Assembly: GCA_026388255.1 (NCBI GenBank)
Contig: JAPLKC010000043.1
Location: 38,888 to 102,887 of the forward strand
Source of the DNA: Pseudomonadota bacterium
GTDB lineage: Bacteria; Desulfobacterota; Syntrophorhabdia; Syntrophorhabdales; Syntrophorhabdaceae
Reading direction: 5' to 3'
Length of the DNA: 64,000 nt
Positions 24,324-33,723 of this stretch are shown piece by piece (position 1 is the stretch's first letter; each line of letters begins with the position of its first letter). The notes beneath the pieces are model-generated. The model was given only the letters and a program-made list of their open reading frames with translations. It was not told the DNA's origin and ran no database searches. A program made the translations under genes and the position numbers.

Positions 24324-24362
24324 ATGATTATCAAACCAACAGCAACAAGGAGGAAGAAATGA
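24324..24362 (+). CDS. Leader ORF (12 codons) translationally overlapping the porin gene
   Basis: A very good ribosome site (AGGAGG, 24314-24319 region) precedes ATG 24324. The frame MIIKPTATRRKK ends in a TGA that overlaps the porin ATG (ATGA). The AGGAGG used by the porin lies inside this leader. This is either a coupling leader peptide or a chance second start region. Confidence 0.4.
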   Translation: MIIKPTATRRKK

Positions 24363-25651
24363 AAAGATCAGCTATTTTGATAATTGCAGCACTACTCTTA
24401 GTGCCTGCAATATCCTTCGCAGACAGCGAAATGGCGGTTTTGTTAAAAACACTCCAGAAAAAGGGGATCATCACATCTTCAGAAGCTGAGAGTATTGCGA
24501 AAGAAACCAGGGAGATTGCCGCCAAAGAAGAAGCAAAGGCAAAAGAGGTGTCGGTAGCGAAGAAGGATGAAGCAAAGAAGGCATGGGAAGTACCGGATTT
24601 TCTAAAGAATACGAAATTCAAGGGCGACCTCAGACTGCGTGGTGAACTTTCTGACAGGGCTGAGACATCGTCCGGTACAAGAGAAAGGGCTCGGTATAGA
24701 CTGAGACTGGGCACGGAGACGGCAATAACCGACCAGGTTACAGTAGGCGTTGGTCTTGGCAGTGGAGAATATGCCAGTACTTTAGCCGGTGCAAATGGCA
24801 ATGCACGCTCCCAAAATCAGACAATGAGCGATGCCTTTACCAGGAAACCGCTCTGGATAGACTATGCATACGCCAAGTACGAACCAACAAAGTGGTTCTC
24901 CATTGTTGGCGGTAAGTTCAATAACCCTGTATGGCAGCCCTCCGACTTTCTCCTAACCAAGGATATAAACCCTGAAGGTGCTGCGATCAACCTGAGAGGT
25001 AGCGTATCTCCCTATGTCGATCTCTTTTTTGACGGAGCATTCTATCTTCTTTCAGAAAGAACGTCCGACCCCGATGCCATTATGTATGTGGCCCAGCCCG
25101 GTATTAAATTTAATTTCAACAAGGATTCATCCCTTAGATTCACCGCCGGATACCAGGGCTACGACAACGTCGCAAGATTCACTCCTTTTACAGGGACAAC
25201 AAGCACCAACACGCTCGATAGTAAAGGGAGGTACTTCTATGAGTACAACGCATACACCTTCGGCACCGAGCTGGGCTTCAAGAATCCCTTCGGTTTAAAG
25301 ACGATACCCTACGCCGCCATTCTGGGCGGATATCTTACCAATCCCAATCCCAGACGGGACAACAAGGCATATCTCGCCGGATTCAATGTGGGATACCCGA
25401 GATTGGAGAAGTTTGCTGACTGGAACTTCGAGTACACATTCCGCAGGTATGAAAGAGACGCCATGCTCGACATATTCCCCGATTCAAGCTTTTACGGCGG
25501 CGCTACGAATGCGATGGGTCACAGGATTAAGACCGCCTTCGGCTTTACAAAAAATATAAGCCTCGGGCTGAATTATTACAATACCTGGACAGTTCGACCG
25601 GTTCCATCAGCCACTAATAGAAATGGTAACGCGCATCCAACCATATTGTAG
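24359..25651 (+). CDS. Putative outer-membrane porin
   Basis: This 430-aa protein has a clear signal peptide (cleavage after SFA, about residue 21). A short coiled-coil-like segment rich in Glu/Lys/Ala follows (about 40-75), then a beta-rich barrel with alternating aromatic strands (KGDLRLRGELSDR, WIDYAYAKYEPTKWFSIVGGKF, FEYTFRRYERD). This layout is typical of deltaproteobacterial putative porins. The last residues are HPTIL, not the aromatic C-terminal strand expected for a barrel protein. The frame stops beside a run of six G, so the 3' end may be shifted or truncated. It would form a general or solute-specific channel. Confidence 0.85.
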   Translation: MKRSAILIIAALLLVPAISFADSEMAVLLKTLQKKGIITSSEAESIAKETREIAAKEEAKAKEVSVAKKDEAKKAWEVPDFLKNTKFKGDLRLRGELSDRAETSSGTRERARYRLRLGTETAITDQVTVGVGLGSGEYASTLAGANGNARSQNQTMSDAFTRKPLWIDYAYAKYEPTKWFSIVGGKFNNPVWQPSDFLLTKDINPEGAAINLRGSVSPYVDLFFDGAFYLLSERTSDPDAIMYVAQPGIKFNFNKDSSLRFTAGYQGYDNVARFTPFTGTTSTNTLDSKGRYFYEYNAYTFGTELGFKNPFGLKTIPYAAILGGYLTNPNPRRDNKAYLAGFNVGYPRLEKFADWNFEYTFRRYERDAMLDIFPDSSFYGGATNAMGHRIKTAFGFTKNISLGLNYYNTWTVRPVPSATNRNGNAHPTIL

Positions 25652-25870
25652 GGGGGCAACTCTTCACTGGTAATGTTGATGTACCTTTTAAAAACCACCT
25701 GATTGCACTTTATTGTTATGCTTACACAAGTAACATTCAGTAAATTCAATAAGTTCTTGATACCGGTGCTTGTGCCCTTCAGGGTATTAACCGGCATGAA
25801 GGTAATCGTGGAGTTTTACAAAGGTCTTACGTTAAGGAAATAGAGGGTTTTGAAAAAACAATCTGACTTT

Positions 25871-26545
25871 TTATGCAGCAAAGGGGAGTTCTTCTTTTGA
25901 AACACAGGCAGGTATGTTTTCCGGGGAAGGGGTGTCCTGAAGGGCTTTATATATGTCTTTTACCACGGCTTGATACTTGTCCGCTCCCCACGACCCGTAC
26001 ACAGGCGTTAAGGTTTGTGGAGCCTCCCTCTCTCGCTCGCTTATGCCGGTTAACACAGATTCCCCCGAGTTGCGCAAAGCAACCGGAGTGCCAAAGTCAA
26101 AAGGCATTGGCGAACGCACAATGTATTCACGTGAAGCGCATGTATTAAGATCTCGACAGGCTTGCTTCTGCCGGATATCTGTTTGTTCAGTCAATTCGAT
26201 TAAAAGAGCTTTCATCAAGAAAGGATTGTCTTCTATGGAACACATGGAATACGGTTTCAATAAAGACCCCATTGCTTCGACGTCCCGTTCTCTGTTCGGG
26301 AGAATCAATAAAAAAGTTGTTTTGCAGAGCAGATGTTTCATAAGATAAATGTCAATAAGGTCATCAATTGTTGCTGCATAGATTAATATAACAATTCTGT
26401 CGATATATGGTTCGTTCAATCGTTGAAAAAGATCGTCCTTTTCTTTTAAAACTTCCATACTATTTGCTTGTCTTTGCTTTCCAATTAAAGAGATGAAATC
26501 TTTTCCAAGCCGCCGCTTGCCTGGAATGTAAAAAATAATGTTCAT
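25871..26545 (-). CDS. Hypothetical protein downstream of phoU, 224 aa
   Basis: The start is set at ATG 26545, 8 bases after AGGAGG; a longer frame upstream adds residues without a ribosome site. The N-terminal half (MNIIFYIPGKRRLG..., TFLLILPNRERD, NPFLMKALLIELTEQ) has the strand-helix rhythm of a receiver-like or Rossmann domain. I see no phospho-acceptor pattern I can trust. The C-terminal half is low-complexity and polar. It follows phoU on the same strand after about 130 bp, so it may belong to the phosphate operon. Function unknown. Confidence 0.6.
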   Translation of the reverse strand: MNIIFYIPGKRRLGKDFISLIGKQRQANSMEVLKEKDDLFQRLNEPYIDRIVILIYAATIDDLIDIYLMKHLLCKTTFLLILPNRERDVEAMGSLLKPYSMCSIEDNPFLMKALLIELTEQTDIRQKQACRDLNTCASREYIVRSPMPFDFGTPVALRNSGESVLTGISEREREAPQTLTPVYGSWGADKYQAVVKDIYKALQDTPSPENIPACVSKEELPFAA

Positions 26546-26674
26546 TAAGCCTCCTGTTATATTTCTGTTACTATAAGGATAGGACATAAAAGTTAAATCC
26601 ATATAAAATATTTGTTAATTTTTTGTGAATTCTGCAAGTATGTATAGGTGGGTCGTGATTTTGAATATGACTTG

Positions 26675-27343
26675 TTATGACAGAACGTCTTTGCCCAACA
26701 TGTGATGTTTTATTGTTTCCCCTTCTACCATAAAAATTACATCTTCACTGATATTTGTAGAAAGGTCGGCGATTCTTTCAAGATTCCGTGCAATCTTAAG
26801 GAGATGCAAAGACCGCTCAATTGTCCCGGCGTTGACTGTCATGAAGGTGATGAGTTCACGCATTGTCTGATTTCCCAACTCATCAACAATGCTGTCTCTT
26901 TCACATACATTCCGTGCAAGAACAATGTCCTCCTTAATGAAGGAATTTATGCTGTCCTTAAGCATGCTTATGGATTCCAGGGCCATTTTCGGGATATCTA
27001 TTAAAGGCTTTACCGTCGGCTGTCCAATTAAAAAAATGGCGCTTTCAGAGATATTTACGGCATGATCGGCGGCCCTTTCAAGGTCGTTGTTGATCTTCAG
27101 GAACATAAGTATTGTCCGCAGGTCTTTTGCCTTTGGTTCATATCTTGCGATCAAGGCAATACACAGTTCTTCGATAATAATTTCATATTCGTTCGCCTGC
27201 GGTTCATCATGCTCGATAATCTCTATTAACAGTACACGATCTTTGTTCAACAGGCCCTGAATACTTTGTTCTATCATGCCTTCGGTACGTGTTGCATATT
27301 CAATTATTTCTCTCCTGAGAGAGATGATCTTTTCCTCTAACAT
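26675..27343 (-). CDS. phoU: Phosphate signalling protein PhoU
   Basis: This 222-aa protein is built of two similar three-helix repeats with the PhoU motifs NDLERAADHAVNISE (first half) and RNLERIADLSTNISEDV (second half), both carrying metal-binding acidic residues. It links Pst transporter activity to PhoR and prevents excess phosphate uptake. It starts 10 bp after pstB. Length and gene order (pstSCAB-phoU) are standard. Confidence 0.95.
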   Translation of the reverse strand: MLEEKIISLRREIIEYATRTEGMIEQSIQGLLNKDRVLLIEIIEHDEPQANEYEIIIEELCIALIARYEPKAKDLRTILMFLKINNDLERAADHAVNISESAIFLIGQPTVKPLIDIPKMALESISMLKDSINSFIKEDIVLARNVCERDSIVDELGNQTMRELITFMTVNAGTIERSLHLLKIARNLERIADLSTNISEDVIFMVEGETIKHHMLGKDVLS

Positions 27344-27353
27344 ATGAAATCTC

Positions 27354-28112
27354 CTACCCGAATTTGCCTGTGAGATATTCCTCTGTTCGCTTATCCTTCG
27401 GAACGGTGAACATCTTTTCCGTCAGTCCGAACTCCACCAGTTCGCCCAGATAAATGAAGGCGGTGAAATCGGAAACACGCGCTGCCTGGGCGATATTGTG
27501 CGTAACAAGGAGCATGGTCACATTTTTTTTAAGTTCCACAATCAGTTCTTCGATGTGTGCTGTAGATTTTGGATCCAGCGCAGAGGTCGGTTCGTCAAGG
27601 AGAAGGATTTCCGGGTTCATTGCAAGCGCGCGGGCAATGCAGAGCCTCTGTTGCTGCCCGCCGGAAAGAAATGTGCCTTTTCTATGGAGAGCATCCTTTA
27701 CCTCATTCCAGAGGGCCGCATCTTTTAAGGATTGTTCAACAATTCTGTCCATTTCGCTTTTTCCGAGCCTTATCCCGTTGAGCTTATACCCCGCAATCAC
27801 GTTGTCGTATATACTCATCATGGGGAAGGGGTTCGGTTTTTGAACAACCATACCTATCTTTCTGCGTAATACAATAGGTTCCATCTCGTATATATTATCT
27901 CCCCTCAGGTACATCATGCCTGAAGTTTTTGTGCCGGGAATAAGCTCGTGCATGCGGTTTACACATCGGATAAGGGTTGTCTTCCCGCATCCTGACGGTC
28001 CCATGAGTGCTGTAACAAGGTTGTTTGATATTGCAAGATCAATGTTCTTCAATATTTGGTTGTCACCAAAATAAGCTGAAAACCTTTCTACTTTTAAAAC
28101 CGGACTTTCCAT
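27354..28112 (-). CDS. pstB: Phosphate ABC transporter ATPase PstB
   Basis: The 252-aa ATPase shows Walker [10 protein letters not shown], the PstB-typical [10 protein letters not shown]-loop [19 protein letters not shown] segment (here [10 protein letters not shown]), signature [15 protein letters not shown], and Walker [13 protein letters not shown]. It energises high-affinity phosphate import with PstA and PstC. Its 5' end overlaps the pstA stop by 19 bp, implying coupled translation. Confidence 0.97.
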   Translation of the reverse strand: MESPVLKVERFSAYFGDNQILKNIDLAISNNLVTALMGPSGCGKTTLIRCVNRMHELIPGTKTSGMMYLRGDNIYEMEPIVLRRKIGMVVQKPNPFPMMSIYDNVIAGYKLNGIRLGKSEMDRIVEQSLKDAALWNEVKDALHRKGTFLSGGQQQRLCIARALAMNPEILLLDEPTSALDPKSTAHIEELIVELKKNVTMLLVTHNIAQAARVSDFTAFIYLGELVEFGLTEKMFTVPKDKRTEEYLTGKFG

Positions 28113-29044
28113 TTAACGGCTATCCCCCTTGCGATAAGATTAAAACCCAGAACCACCACAACGAGAATAAAGGATGCGCCCCAGGCAAACGTATGCCATT
28201 CAGGATAGGGACTCATGGCATAGTAAAAGATCCGGTAGGGCAGGGAGTCAATGGGTTTCAGTATATTATAGTTCATGAACTGGTTGCCGAAGGCGGTAAA
28301 CAATAGCGGTGCTGTTTCTCCTGTGATTCTTGCAACACTGAGGAGTATGCCTGTGAGGATGCCGCTTAAGCCCGTAGGCAGGATAACCTTCAGGATTGTT
28401 TTATAATAGGGCACGCCAAGGGCAAGCGATGCTTCTTTCAGGGAATAGGGCATGAGCTTAAGCGTCTCTTCCGTAGTTTTTATAATCACAGGCAGCATCA
28501 TAATGCTCAGAGCAATCCCGCCCGATAAGGCTGAAAAACCCTTGAAAGGGCTCACAACCCATACGTATGCAATAATGCCTATTACAATGGACGGGGTACC
28601 CTGGAGGACAACGACGCAGAGCCTCACCATGTGGGCGATCTTGCCTTCGCTTTTCTCCGACAGATATATGCCTGTTGAAATCCCGAAGGGAATCGAAAGA
28701 ACACTGGACAGAATTATAAGCATGAATGTACCGATGATGGCGTTGAATATACCGCCGCCATCCTCTCCTATCGGACGGGGGAGTTGGGTGAGAAACTCCC
28801 AGTTAATGACGGCAATACCGTTTTTTGTGATGTAGTATAGAATGAGGAAAAGCGGGAGAAGCGAAATAAAAGCCAATAACATTACCGTACTTTTGAAGCA
28901 TATGTCTTTGATTATTCTTGTTGTTACCTGTTTGTTCGGGCCGAGATTGCCCTTTATCCTCTGTTGAACCGCGTTGTCCATAAGGACAGGCCCGGGTGAT
29001 ATATCGTCTACCGTTTTCATGCTCAATTGGCATGAAGTTTCCAT
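28094..29044 (-). CDS. pstA: Phosphate ABC transporter permease PstA
   Basis: This 316-aa permease has six predicted membrane segments. The cytoplasmic EAA-type loop is [20 protein letters not shown], and [18 protein letters not shown] is characteristic of PstA. The N terminus has a hydrophilic extension of about 45 residues before the first membrane helix. The start follows GAGGTGA, which overlaps the end of pstC. It forms the channel with PstC. Confidence 0.95.
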   Translation of the reverse strand: METSCQLSMKTVDDISPGPVLMDNAVQQRIKGNLGPNKQVTTRIIKDICFKSTVMLLAFISLLPLFLILYYITKNGIAVINWEFLTQLPRPIGEDGGGIFNAIIGTFMLIILSSVLSIPFGISTGIYLSEKSEGKIAHMVRLCVVVLQGTPSIVIGIIAYVWVVSPFKGFSALSGGIALSIMMLPVIIKTTEETLKLMPYSLKEASLALGVPYYKTILKVILPTGLSGILTGILLSVARITGETAPLLFTAFGNQFMNYNILKPIDSLPYRIFYYAMSPYPEWHTFAWGASFILVVVVLGFNLIARGIAVKWKVRF

Positions 29045-29046
29045 GG

Positions 29047-29928
29047 TTATGTCACCTCTTTTGATGCCTCAAGGCTTATCTTCTTTATAATGTATGTGCC
29101 GGCGATATTGACCATCATCGTTACAAGAAAAAGAACGAGGGCAATATAGACCAGAGACGATGCCGTTATGCCCGTTGCCTCTGCAAACTCGTTGGCAATA
29201 ACGCTGGCCATAGTGTTGGCAGGACTGAAAATGCTCGTAGGAAGAAAATTTGAGTTGCCGATCAGCATGGTAACAGCCATGGTCTCGCCTATCGCCCGTC
29301 CGAGAGCGAGAAGTATGCCGGCAATAATCCCTGAACGTGCATAAGGGATTATGATATTTTTTATCACCTCGAACCTTGTTGCCCCAAGAGAATAAGCAGC
29401 TTCTTTCAGATCAGAGGGAACGAGGGTAATTACCTCTCTTCCGATTGATGCGGAAAAGGGAATGATCATGATTGCCAGTATCAGCGAGGAAGTAAGTATA
29501 CCTACACCGTGGGGGGGCACGCCAAGCTTTATTTCAATAACCCTCATCATGGGCATAAGAAGGAAGAACCCCCAGAGCCCGTAAATCACGGACGGTATAC
29601 CTGCGAGTACTTCAATAGAACTTCTTATGAATGTTGAGACTGCACTGTCTTTGAAATACTCCCCGAGAAAAATAGAGATGGAGATAGAGAAAGGGATTGA
29701 TATAATGAGTGCCAAAAATGAGGTGAGAAGCGTGCCTGCAAGAAATGGAAGGGCGCCGAACCGTTCTGATGCGGCATCCCATGTATTGCCTGCAAAAAAC
29801 CCGACGCCGAAAGTCTTTATTGATGGTACCGAGGCGACAAGGAGCGTAAGAAAAATGACCATCAGCAAAACCACGACGGTAAGCGCCGACAGATAAAGGA
29901 TTCTGTTGAATATTGCTTCCGATTTCAT
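29047..29928 (-). CDS. pstC: Phosphate ABC transporter permease PstC
   Basis: The 293-aa protein has six membrane segments. PstC landmarks are FGALPFLAGTLLTS, IPSVIYGLWGFFLLMP, the EAA loop EAAYSLGATRFEVIKNIIIP, and LGRAIGETMAVTMLIGN. It follows pstS with a one-base junction and pairs with PstA. Length is normal. Confidence 0.96.
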   Translation of the reverse strand: MKSEAIFNRILYLSALTVVVLLMVIFLTLLVASVPSIKTFGVGFFAGNTWDAASERFGALPFLAGTLLTSFLALIISIPFSISISIFLGEYFKDSAVSTFIRSSIEVLAGIPSVIYGLWGFFLLMPMMRVIEIKLGVPPHGVGILTSSLILAIMIIPFSASIGREVITLVPSDLKEAAYSLGATRFEVIKNIIIPYARSGIIAGILLALGRAIGETMAVTMLIGNSNFLPTSIFSPANTMASVIANEFAEATGITASSLVYIALVLFLVTMMVNIAGTYIIKKISLEASKEVT

Positions 29929-30983
29929 TATTTTATCATCGTTGTTCCGTTGTATGTTATGGACTTGATGATCTTCAAAGATTTTTCAATTGCCTCTTTT
30001 GTTAATGCCGAATATTGAAGCGGCTCTACATATTTCTGTCCATCAGTAACCATCCATACGAGTAGTTTGGACAGGGTTTCGGCTTTCTCCTTTGTTCTGC
30101 CACCATAGTTTTGTTCCTTATAGAATATAAGCCAGGTAAAACCGCTTATAGGATAGCCGTCCTTTGCTTCGCTATCGGTTAATGATACGTTTGTATCATC
30201 AGGTATTTTCACGTTTGCCGCATTGCTTTCCGCTTTTGTAGTAGGCTCTACAAATTTGCCTGATTTGTTCTTTATGTTGCCATAAGACATTTTGTTCTGC
30301 AACGCGTAGAGAAGCTCCACATAACCGACTGACCCGGGTGTCTGCTTCACATATCCTGCCACGCCCGGATTTCCCTTCTGGCCGATCTGACCCTGTGGCC
30401 AGTTCAAAGATTTGCCTGTTCCTATTTTTTCCTTCCAATCATTGCTTGCTTTGCTGAGATATTCGCTGAAAATGTATGTGGTTCCGCTTCCATCCGCACG
30501 GTGAACAACACTGATCGCAAGGGTGGGTATATTGACGTCCTTATTAACGGCTGTTATTCTGGGATCGTTCCATTTTGTTATCTTTCCGAGAAAGATATCT
30601 GCCAGTACATCCGGGGTAAAATTCAATTTTGGATTGCCGGGCAGGTTATAAATTACAACCACTGCTCCGAGGCATATGGGTATGTGGAGCACGGGAGCAC
30701 CTGCTTCTTTCAGCTCTTTGTCTGTCATAAAGGCGTCTGTTCCGCCGAAATCCACGGTCTTTTTAACAAGCTGGTTGATCCCTCCGCCGGAGCCTATGCC
30801 CTGATAGTTGATCTTTGTTTTGTTCTGTTGATAATAGGCATCAAACATCTTTGAGTAGAGAGGCTGAGGGAAAGTGGCTCCTGCGCCGATCAGCTCTTTT
30901 TCAGCAGCAAAAAGGGTTGAGTTCGCTGTAAGCAAAGAAAGAGCAATCAGAATAAAACTAATCATTTTAATGCTTTTAAACAT
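29928..30983 (-). CDS. pstS: Phosphate-binding protein PstS
   Basis: The 351-aa protein has a signal peptide (cleavage near LFAAEK). Phosphate-site motifs are GAGATFPQPLYSKMFDAY, GIGSGGGINQ, FGGTDAFM and RADGSGTTYIF. It delivers phosphate to PstCA in the periplasm. It is the first gene of the pst operon, preceded by an 11-bp direct-repeat Pho box and by phoBR further upstream. No lipobox is seen, so it is probably soluble. Confidence 0.96.
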   Translation of the reverse strand: MFKSIKMISFILIALSLLTANSTLFAAEKELIGAGATFPQPLYSKMFDAYYQQNKTKINYQGIGSGGGINQLVKKTVDFGGTDAFMTDKELKEAGAPVLHIPICLGAVVVIYNLPGNPKLNFTPDVLADIFLGKITKWNDPRITAVNKDVNIPTLAISVVHRADGSGTTYIFSEYLSKASNDWKEKIGTGKSLNWPQGQIGQKGNPGVAGYVKQTPGSVGYVELLYALQNKMSYGNIKNKSGKFVEPTTKAESNAANVKIPDDTNVSLTDSEAKDGYPISGFTWLIFYKEQNYGGRTKEKAETLSKLLVWMVTDGQKYVEPLQYSALTKEAIEKSLKIIKSITYNGTTMIK

Positions 30984-31047
30984 ACGATTCCTCCTGAACC
31001 AATATTTTAAAAGTATTATAATCCCGAAGTGTTATCATAATATGAAC

Positions 31048-31069
31048 GTTGTGTTAATTTTTGGTTAAT
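31048..31069 (-). promoter_or_regulatory. Pho box upstream of pstS
   Basis: Read on the minus strand the site is ATTAACCAAAA followed by ATTAACACAAC: two 11-base units with ATTAAC at the same place in each. This is the architecture of PhoB/PhoP boxes, and it lies about 65 bases upstream of the pstS start with a TATTAT-like -10 a little downstream. phoB is encoded in the same cluster. Confidence 0.65.
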
Positions 31070-31121
31070 TTTCTCTGTCCCAACGCTATATGCCCGGCGC
31101 TCAAGGGCATCAAACATTAAA

Positions 31122-32855
31122 TCAGTTAAGATTTGTCGGGATGGTAACAATAAATTTCGTTCCCTTTCCCATGGCGCTTTCAACATCTATTGTACCGCCA
31201 TGCAGAAGGACTATGTGCTTGACTATGGACAGCCCGAGGCCGGTTCCGCCAAGTTTTTTGGAGCGTGATTTGTCTACAACATAGAACCTTTCAAAAATGC
31301 GCTGGAGGTGTTTGCCGGGAATACCCATGCCGGTATCTTCTATTGCTATTTTTACATAAGGATGGCTGTAATAAAGAGATACGTTTATTTCTCCCTGCTC
31401 TGTATATTTGATGGCATTATCTATCAGGTTTATTAACATCTGTTCCAATTTAAAGGGGTCGGCTTTGATAAGGGGAATGCCCTCTTCCGCGTGAACATTG
31501 AACGTAAGCCCCTTTTCTTTTGCCTTTTGATCAAATATTTTAAGGGTATTTTCTGCCAGGGTCGTTAAAGACACCTCTTCAAACTCGATTTCAATCCCTT
31601 TTTCTTCAAGCTCGGACAATAGAAGCAAATCACCGACAATGTTCATGAGGCGATCGGTGTGCCGTTTAATGACCTCAAGATAATGAGGATTTTTAATATC
31701 TTCCTCGTCTTCGAGTGTTTCAACAAATCCTTTTATCGCCGTGAGAGGAGTTCGCAGTTCATGGGAAATATTGGCAACAAAATCCCTTTTAATTGTCTCC
31801 AGGTTTTTAAAATCCGTAATATCGTGGAATATTGCTATCATTTCGTCTCTGGATGTCAGGAATGTTATGCTGCACAGGAAAACCTTCTCTTGCAACCTCA
31901 CTTCGCCGGTAAAATGCTTTTTTTCGGTTGTAACCTGTTTTACCAGTTCGCCAAACTCGGGCGACCTCAATATCTCCCAGTGGAATTTACCTTCAATGTT
32001 GTCATTGTTGATCAATTTTTTGAAACTTTCATTGCTCAGTTTAATCTTTCCTTCCTTGTCAAAAACAAGGAGCATTTCCTGGATGGATGAGATGATTGTG
32101 TTGAGTTCTTCGTTATTATTAGATACTTCCTCGAACAGGCCGTGCATCTTTGATGCCATGTTGTTGAAGCTGTCGGCAAGTTCCTTCATTTCATCATCTT
32201 TTCTGAGAAATATCCTTGTATTGAAATCGCCCCGAGACAGTGTTTTTGCTGCCTGAACAAGCTTATTCAAGGGTGTGGATATGCTTTTTGATAACACAAG
32301 GGAGAAGATCAGGGAAAATATGGTGATAACAAAGGCAATCCAGAAGATTTTTATCTTTATGTCGTAAAGAAGGGCGTTTATCTGTTTGAGAAATGCGCTG
32401 AGCCTTATAACACCGATAATGACATTATCTTTTTCGATTGGAAGGGCGACATAGAGCATCTCTTCTTCAACGGTAACGCTGAATCGCCGGGATGTGCCGA
32501 CACCCCCGGAAAAAGCTTCTATTACTTCCGGTCTTATTTTGTGGTTTTCCATTGTCTTCGGGTCTTTTTCCGAGTCGGCAACGACAACGCCTTGTTTATC
32601 AATTATAGTGATTCTTGAATGCATTTCGTTTTTCAAGGATTTTACAAAAATATCCAATTCCTTGAATTTACGTTCGTGTATAAATGACAATATTTCCGGC
32701 TTCAATATAATAGCGAGGTTTTTTAAATTCCCGGTATATGTTGCGATATACTGGGTTTTGATCGTTTTAAAAGAAAGTAGCGGTATCAAAGCAGAAAGAA
32801 CGATGGTGATTAAGACACAACTGCCGAATATTTTTGTAAATATCGGGAATTTCAT
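31122..32855 (-). CDS. phoR: Phosphate regulon sensor kinase PhoR
   Basis: This 577-aa kinase has an N-terminal membrane helix (about 8-29), an extracytoplasmic sensor (30-165), a second helix (168-190) and a HAMP linker (190-245). A PAS domain (about 250-350), HisKA with NISHELRTP (His365), and an ATPase domain with NAIKYTEQG, DTGMGIP and GTGLGLSIVKHIV follow. Its start overlaps the phoB stop (ATGA). Position next to pst and the PAS-HisKA layout support PhoR. It senses Pst state through PhoU. Confidence 0.92.
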   Translation of the reverse strand: MKFPIFTKIFGSCVLITIVLSALIPLLSFKTIKTQYIATYTGNLKNLAIILKPEILSFIHERKFKELDIFVKSLKNEMHSRITIIDKQGVVVADSEKDPKTMENHKIRPEVIEAFSGGVGTSRRFSVTVEEEMLYVALPIEKDNVIIGVIRLSAFLKQINALLYDIKIKIFWIAFVITIFSLIFSLVLSKSISTPLNKLVQAAKTLSRGDFNTRIFLRKDDEMKELADSFNNMASKMHGLFEEVSNNNEELNTIISSIQEMLLVFDKEGKIKLSNESFKKLINNDNIEGKFHWEILRSPEFGELVKQVTTEKKHFTGEVRLQEKVFLCSITFLTSRDEMIAIFHDITDFKNLETIKRDFVANISHELRTPLTAIKGFVETLEDEEDIKNPHYLEVIKRHTDRLMNIVGDLLLLSELEEKGIEIEFEEVSLTTLAENTLKIFDQKAKEKGLTFNVHAEEGIPLIKADPFKLEQMLINLIDNAIKYTEQGEINVSLYYSHPYVKIAIEDTGMGIPGKHLQRIFERFYVVDKSRSKKLGGTGLGLSIVKHIVLLHGGTIDVESAMGKGTKFIVTIPTNLN

Positions 32856-33535
32856 GCTTCCAGTTTATAGCCTACGCCTCTGATGTTCTTGATAAACGCC
32901 CCTGCCTTGCCGAGTTTTTCCCGAAGGTGTTTAATGTGCACATCGATTGTCCTGTCCAGTACCATTTTATCATTCCCCCAGAGATTCTGGAGGATTTGGT
33001 CTCTTGAAAACACCCGGCCTTTTTTCAAAGAGAGCATCTGTAGGATATTAAATTCGGTGGAGGTTAACTCAATCTTGTTTCCTTCGACTTCAACCTCGTG
33101 TTTTTCTAAGTCCATGCATATCAAATCCCCGATGATAATCTTTTTTGTTTCTTCCTTTTGTGTGTGCCTTCTTAATACAGCCTTGACCCTGGCGACAAGT
33201 TCGCGGGGCGAGAAAGGCTTGGTAACATAGTCGTCGGCGCCAAGCTCAAGGCCTAAGACCTTTTCTGTTTCCTCAACCCTGGCTGTGAGCATAATAATCG
33301 GGATATTGGCATATTTATCCTGGCTTTTTAAAGATTTACAAACTTCAAAGCCATCCATATCTGGGAGCATAAGATCAAGGATGATCAAGTCAGGGGTTTC
33401 GGAGCGTAGGAACTTAAAGAAAGATTCGGCATCCCGAAGTTCTTTGACCCTGAAGCTTGCCTTTTTGAGGTTTATCGATACAAGCTCTGCAATATCCGGT
33501 TCATCATCTACGATTGCAATCAGTTTAAGTGTCAT
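32852..33535 (-). CDS. phoB: Phosphate regulon response regulator PhoB
   Basis: This 227-aa OmpR-family regulator has a receiver with D54 in IILDLMLPDMDG and the KPFSPRELVARVKAVLRR linker. A winged-helix DNA-binding domain (about 130-225) contains LTSTEFNILQML and RTIDVHIKHLREKLG...IRGVGYKL. It is co-transcribed with phoR and should bind the Pho box upstream of pstS. Confidence 0.94.
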   Translation of the reverse strand: MTLKLIAIVDDEPDIAELVSINLKKASFRVKELRDAESFFKFLRSETPDLIILDLMLPDMDGFEVCKSLKSQDKYANIPIIMLTARVEETEKVLGLELGADDYVTKPFSPRELVARVKAVLRRHTQKEETKKIIIGDLICMDLEKHEVEVEGNKIELTSTEFNILQMLSLKKGRVFSRDQILQNLWGNDKMVLDRTIDVHIKHLREKLGKAGAFIKNIRGVGYKLEA

Positions 33536-33723
33536 GGAGATTTTCTCGAGGCATTTTTTTACTAATTATATTATTTATTTTGTATATTCTCAAATATTTC
33601 TCGTCATGCAATTTATGTTACTCTGCTATTTTTCATTCATTCTGCCAATATCTTGCCTTGATCGCGGTAATTGTTGCTTTTTCGCACTGGCCGGATTATT
33701 CTTCAAGAAAACCGGGGGTACTT

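Noticed and set aside
26126..26135. TTCACGTGAA core, parS-like
   Set aside because: Only the central 10 bases match and the flanks do not. It lies in the coding sequence of the gene after phoU, so chance is the better explanation.
33529..33723. 65-residue N-terminal extension of pldA
   Set aside because: It would bury the signal peptide that begins at 33724. The extension is not of outer-membrane-protein type.
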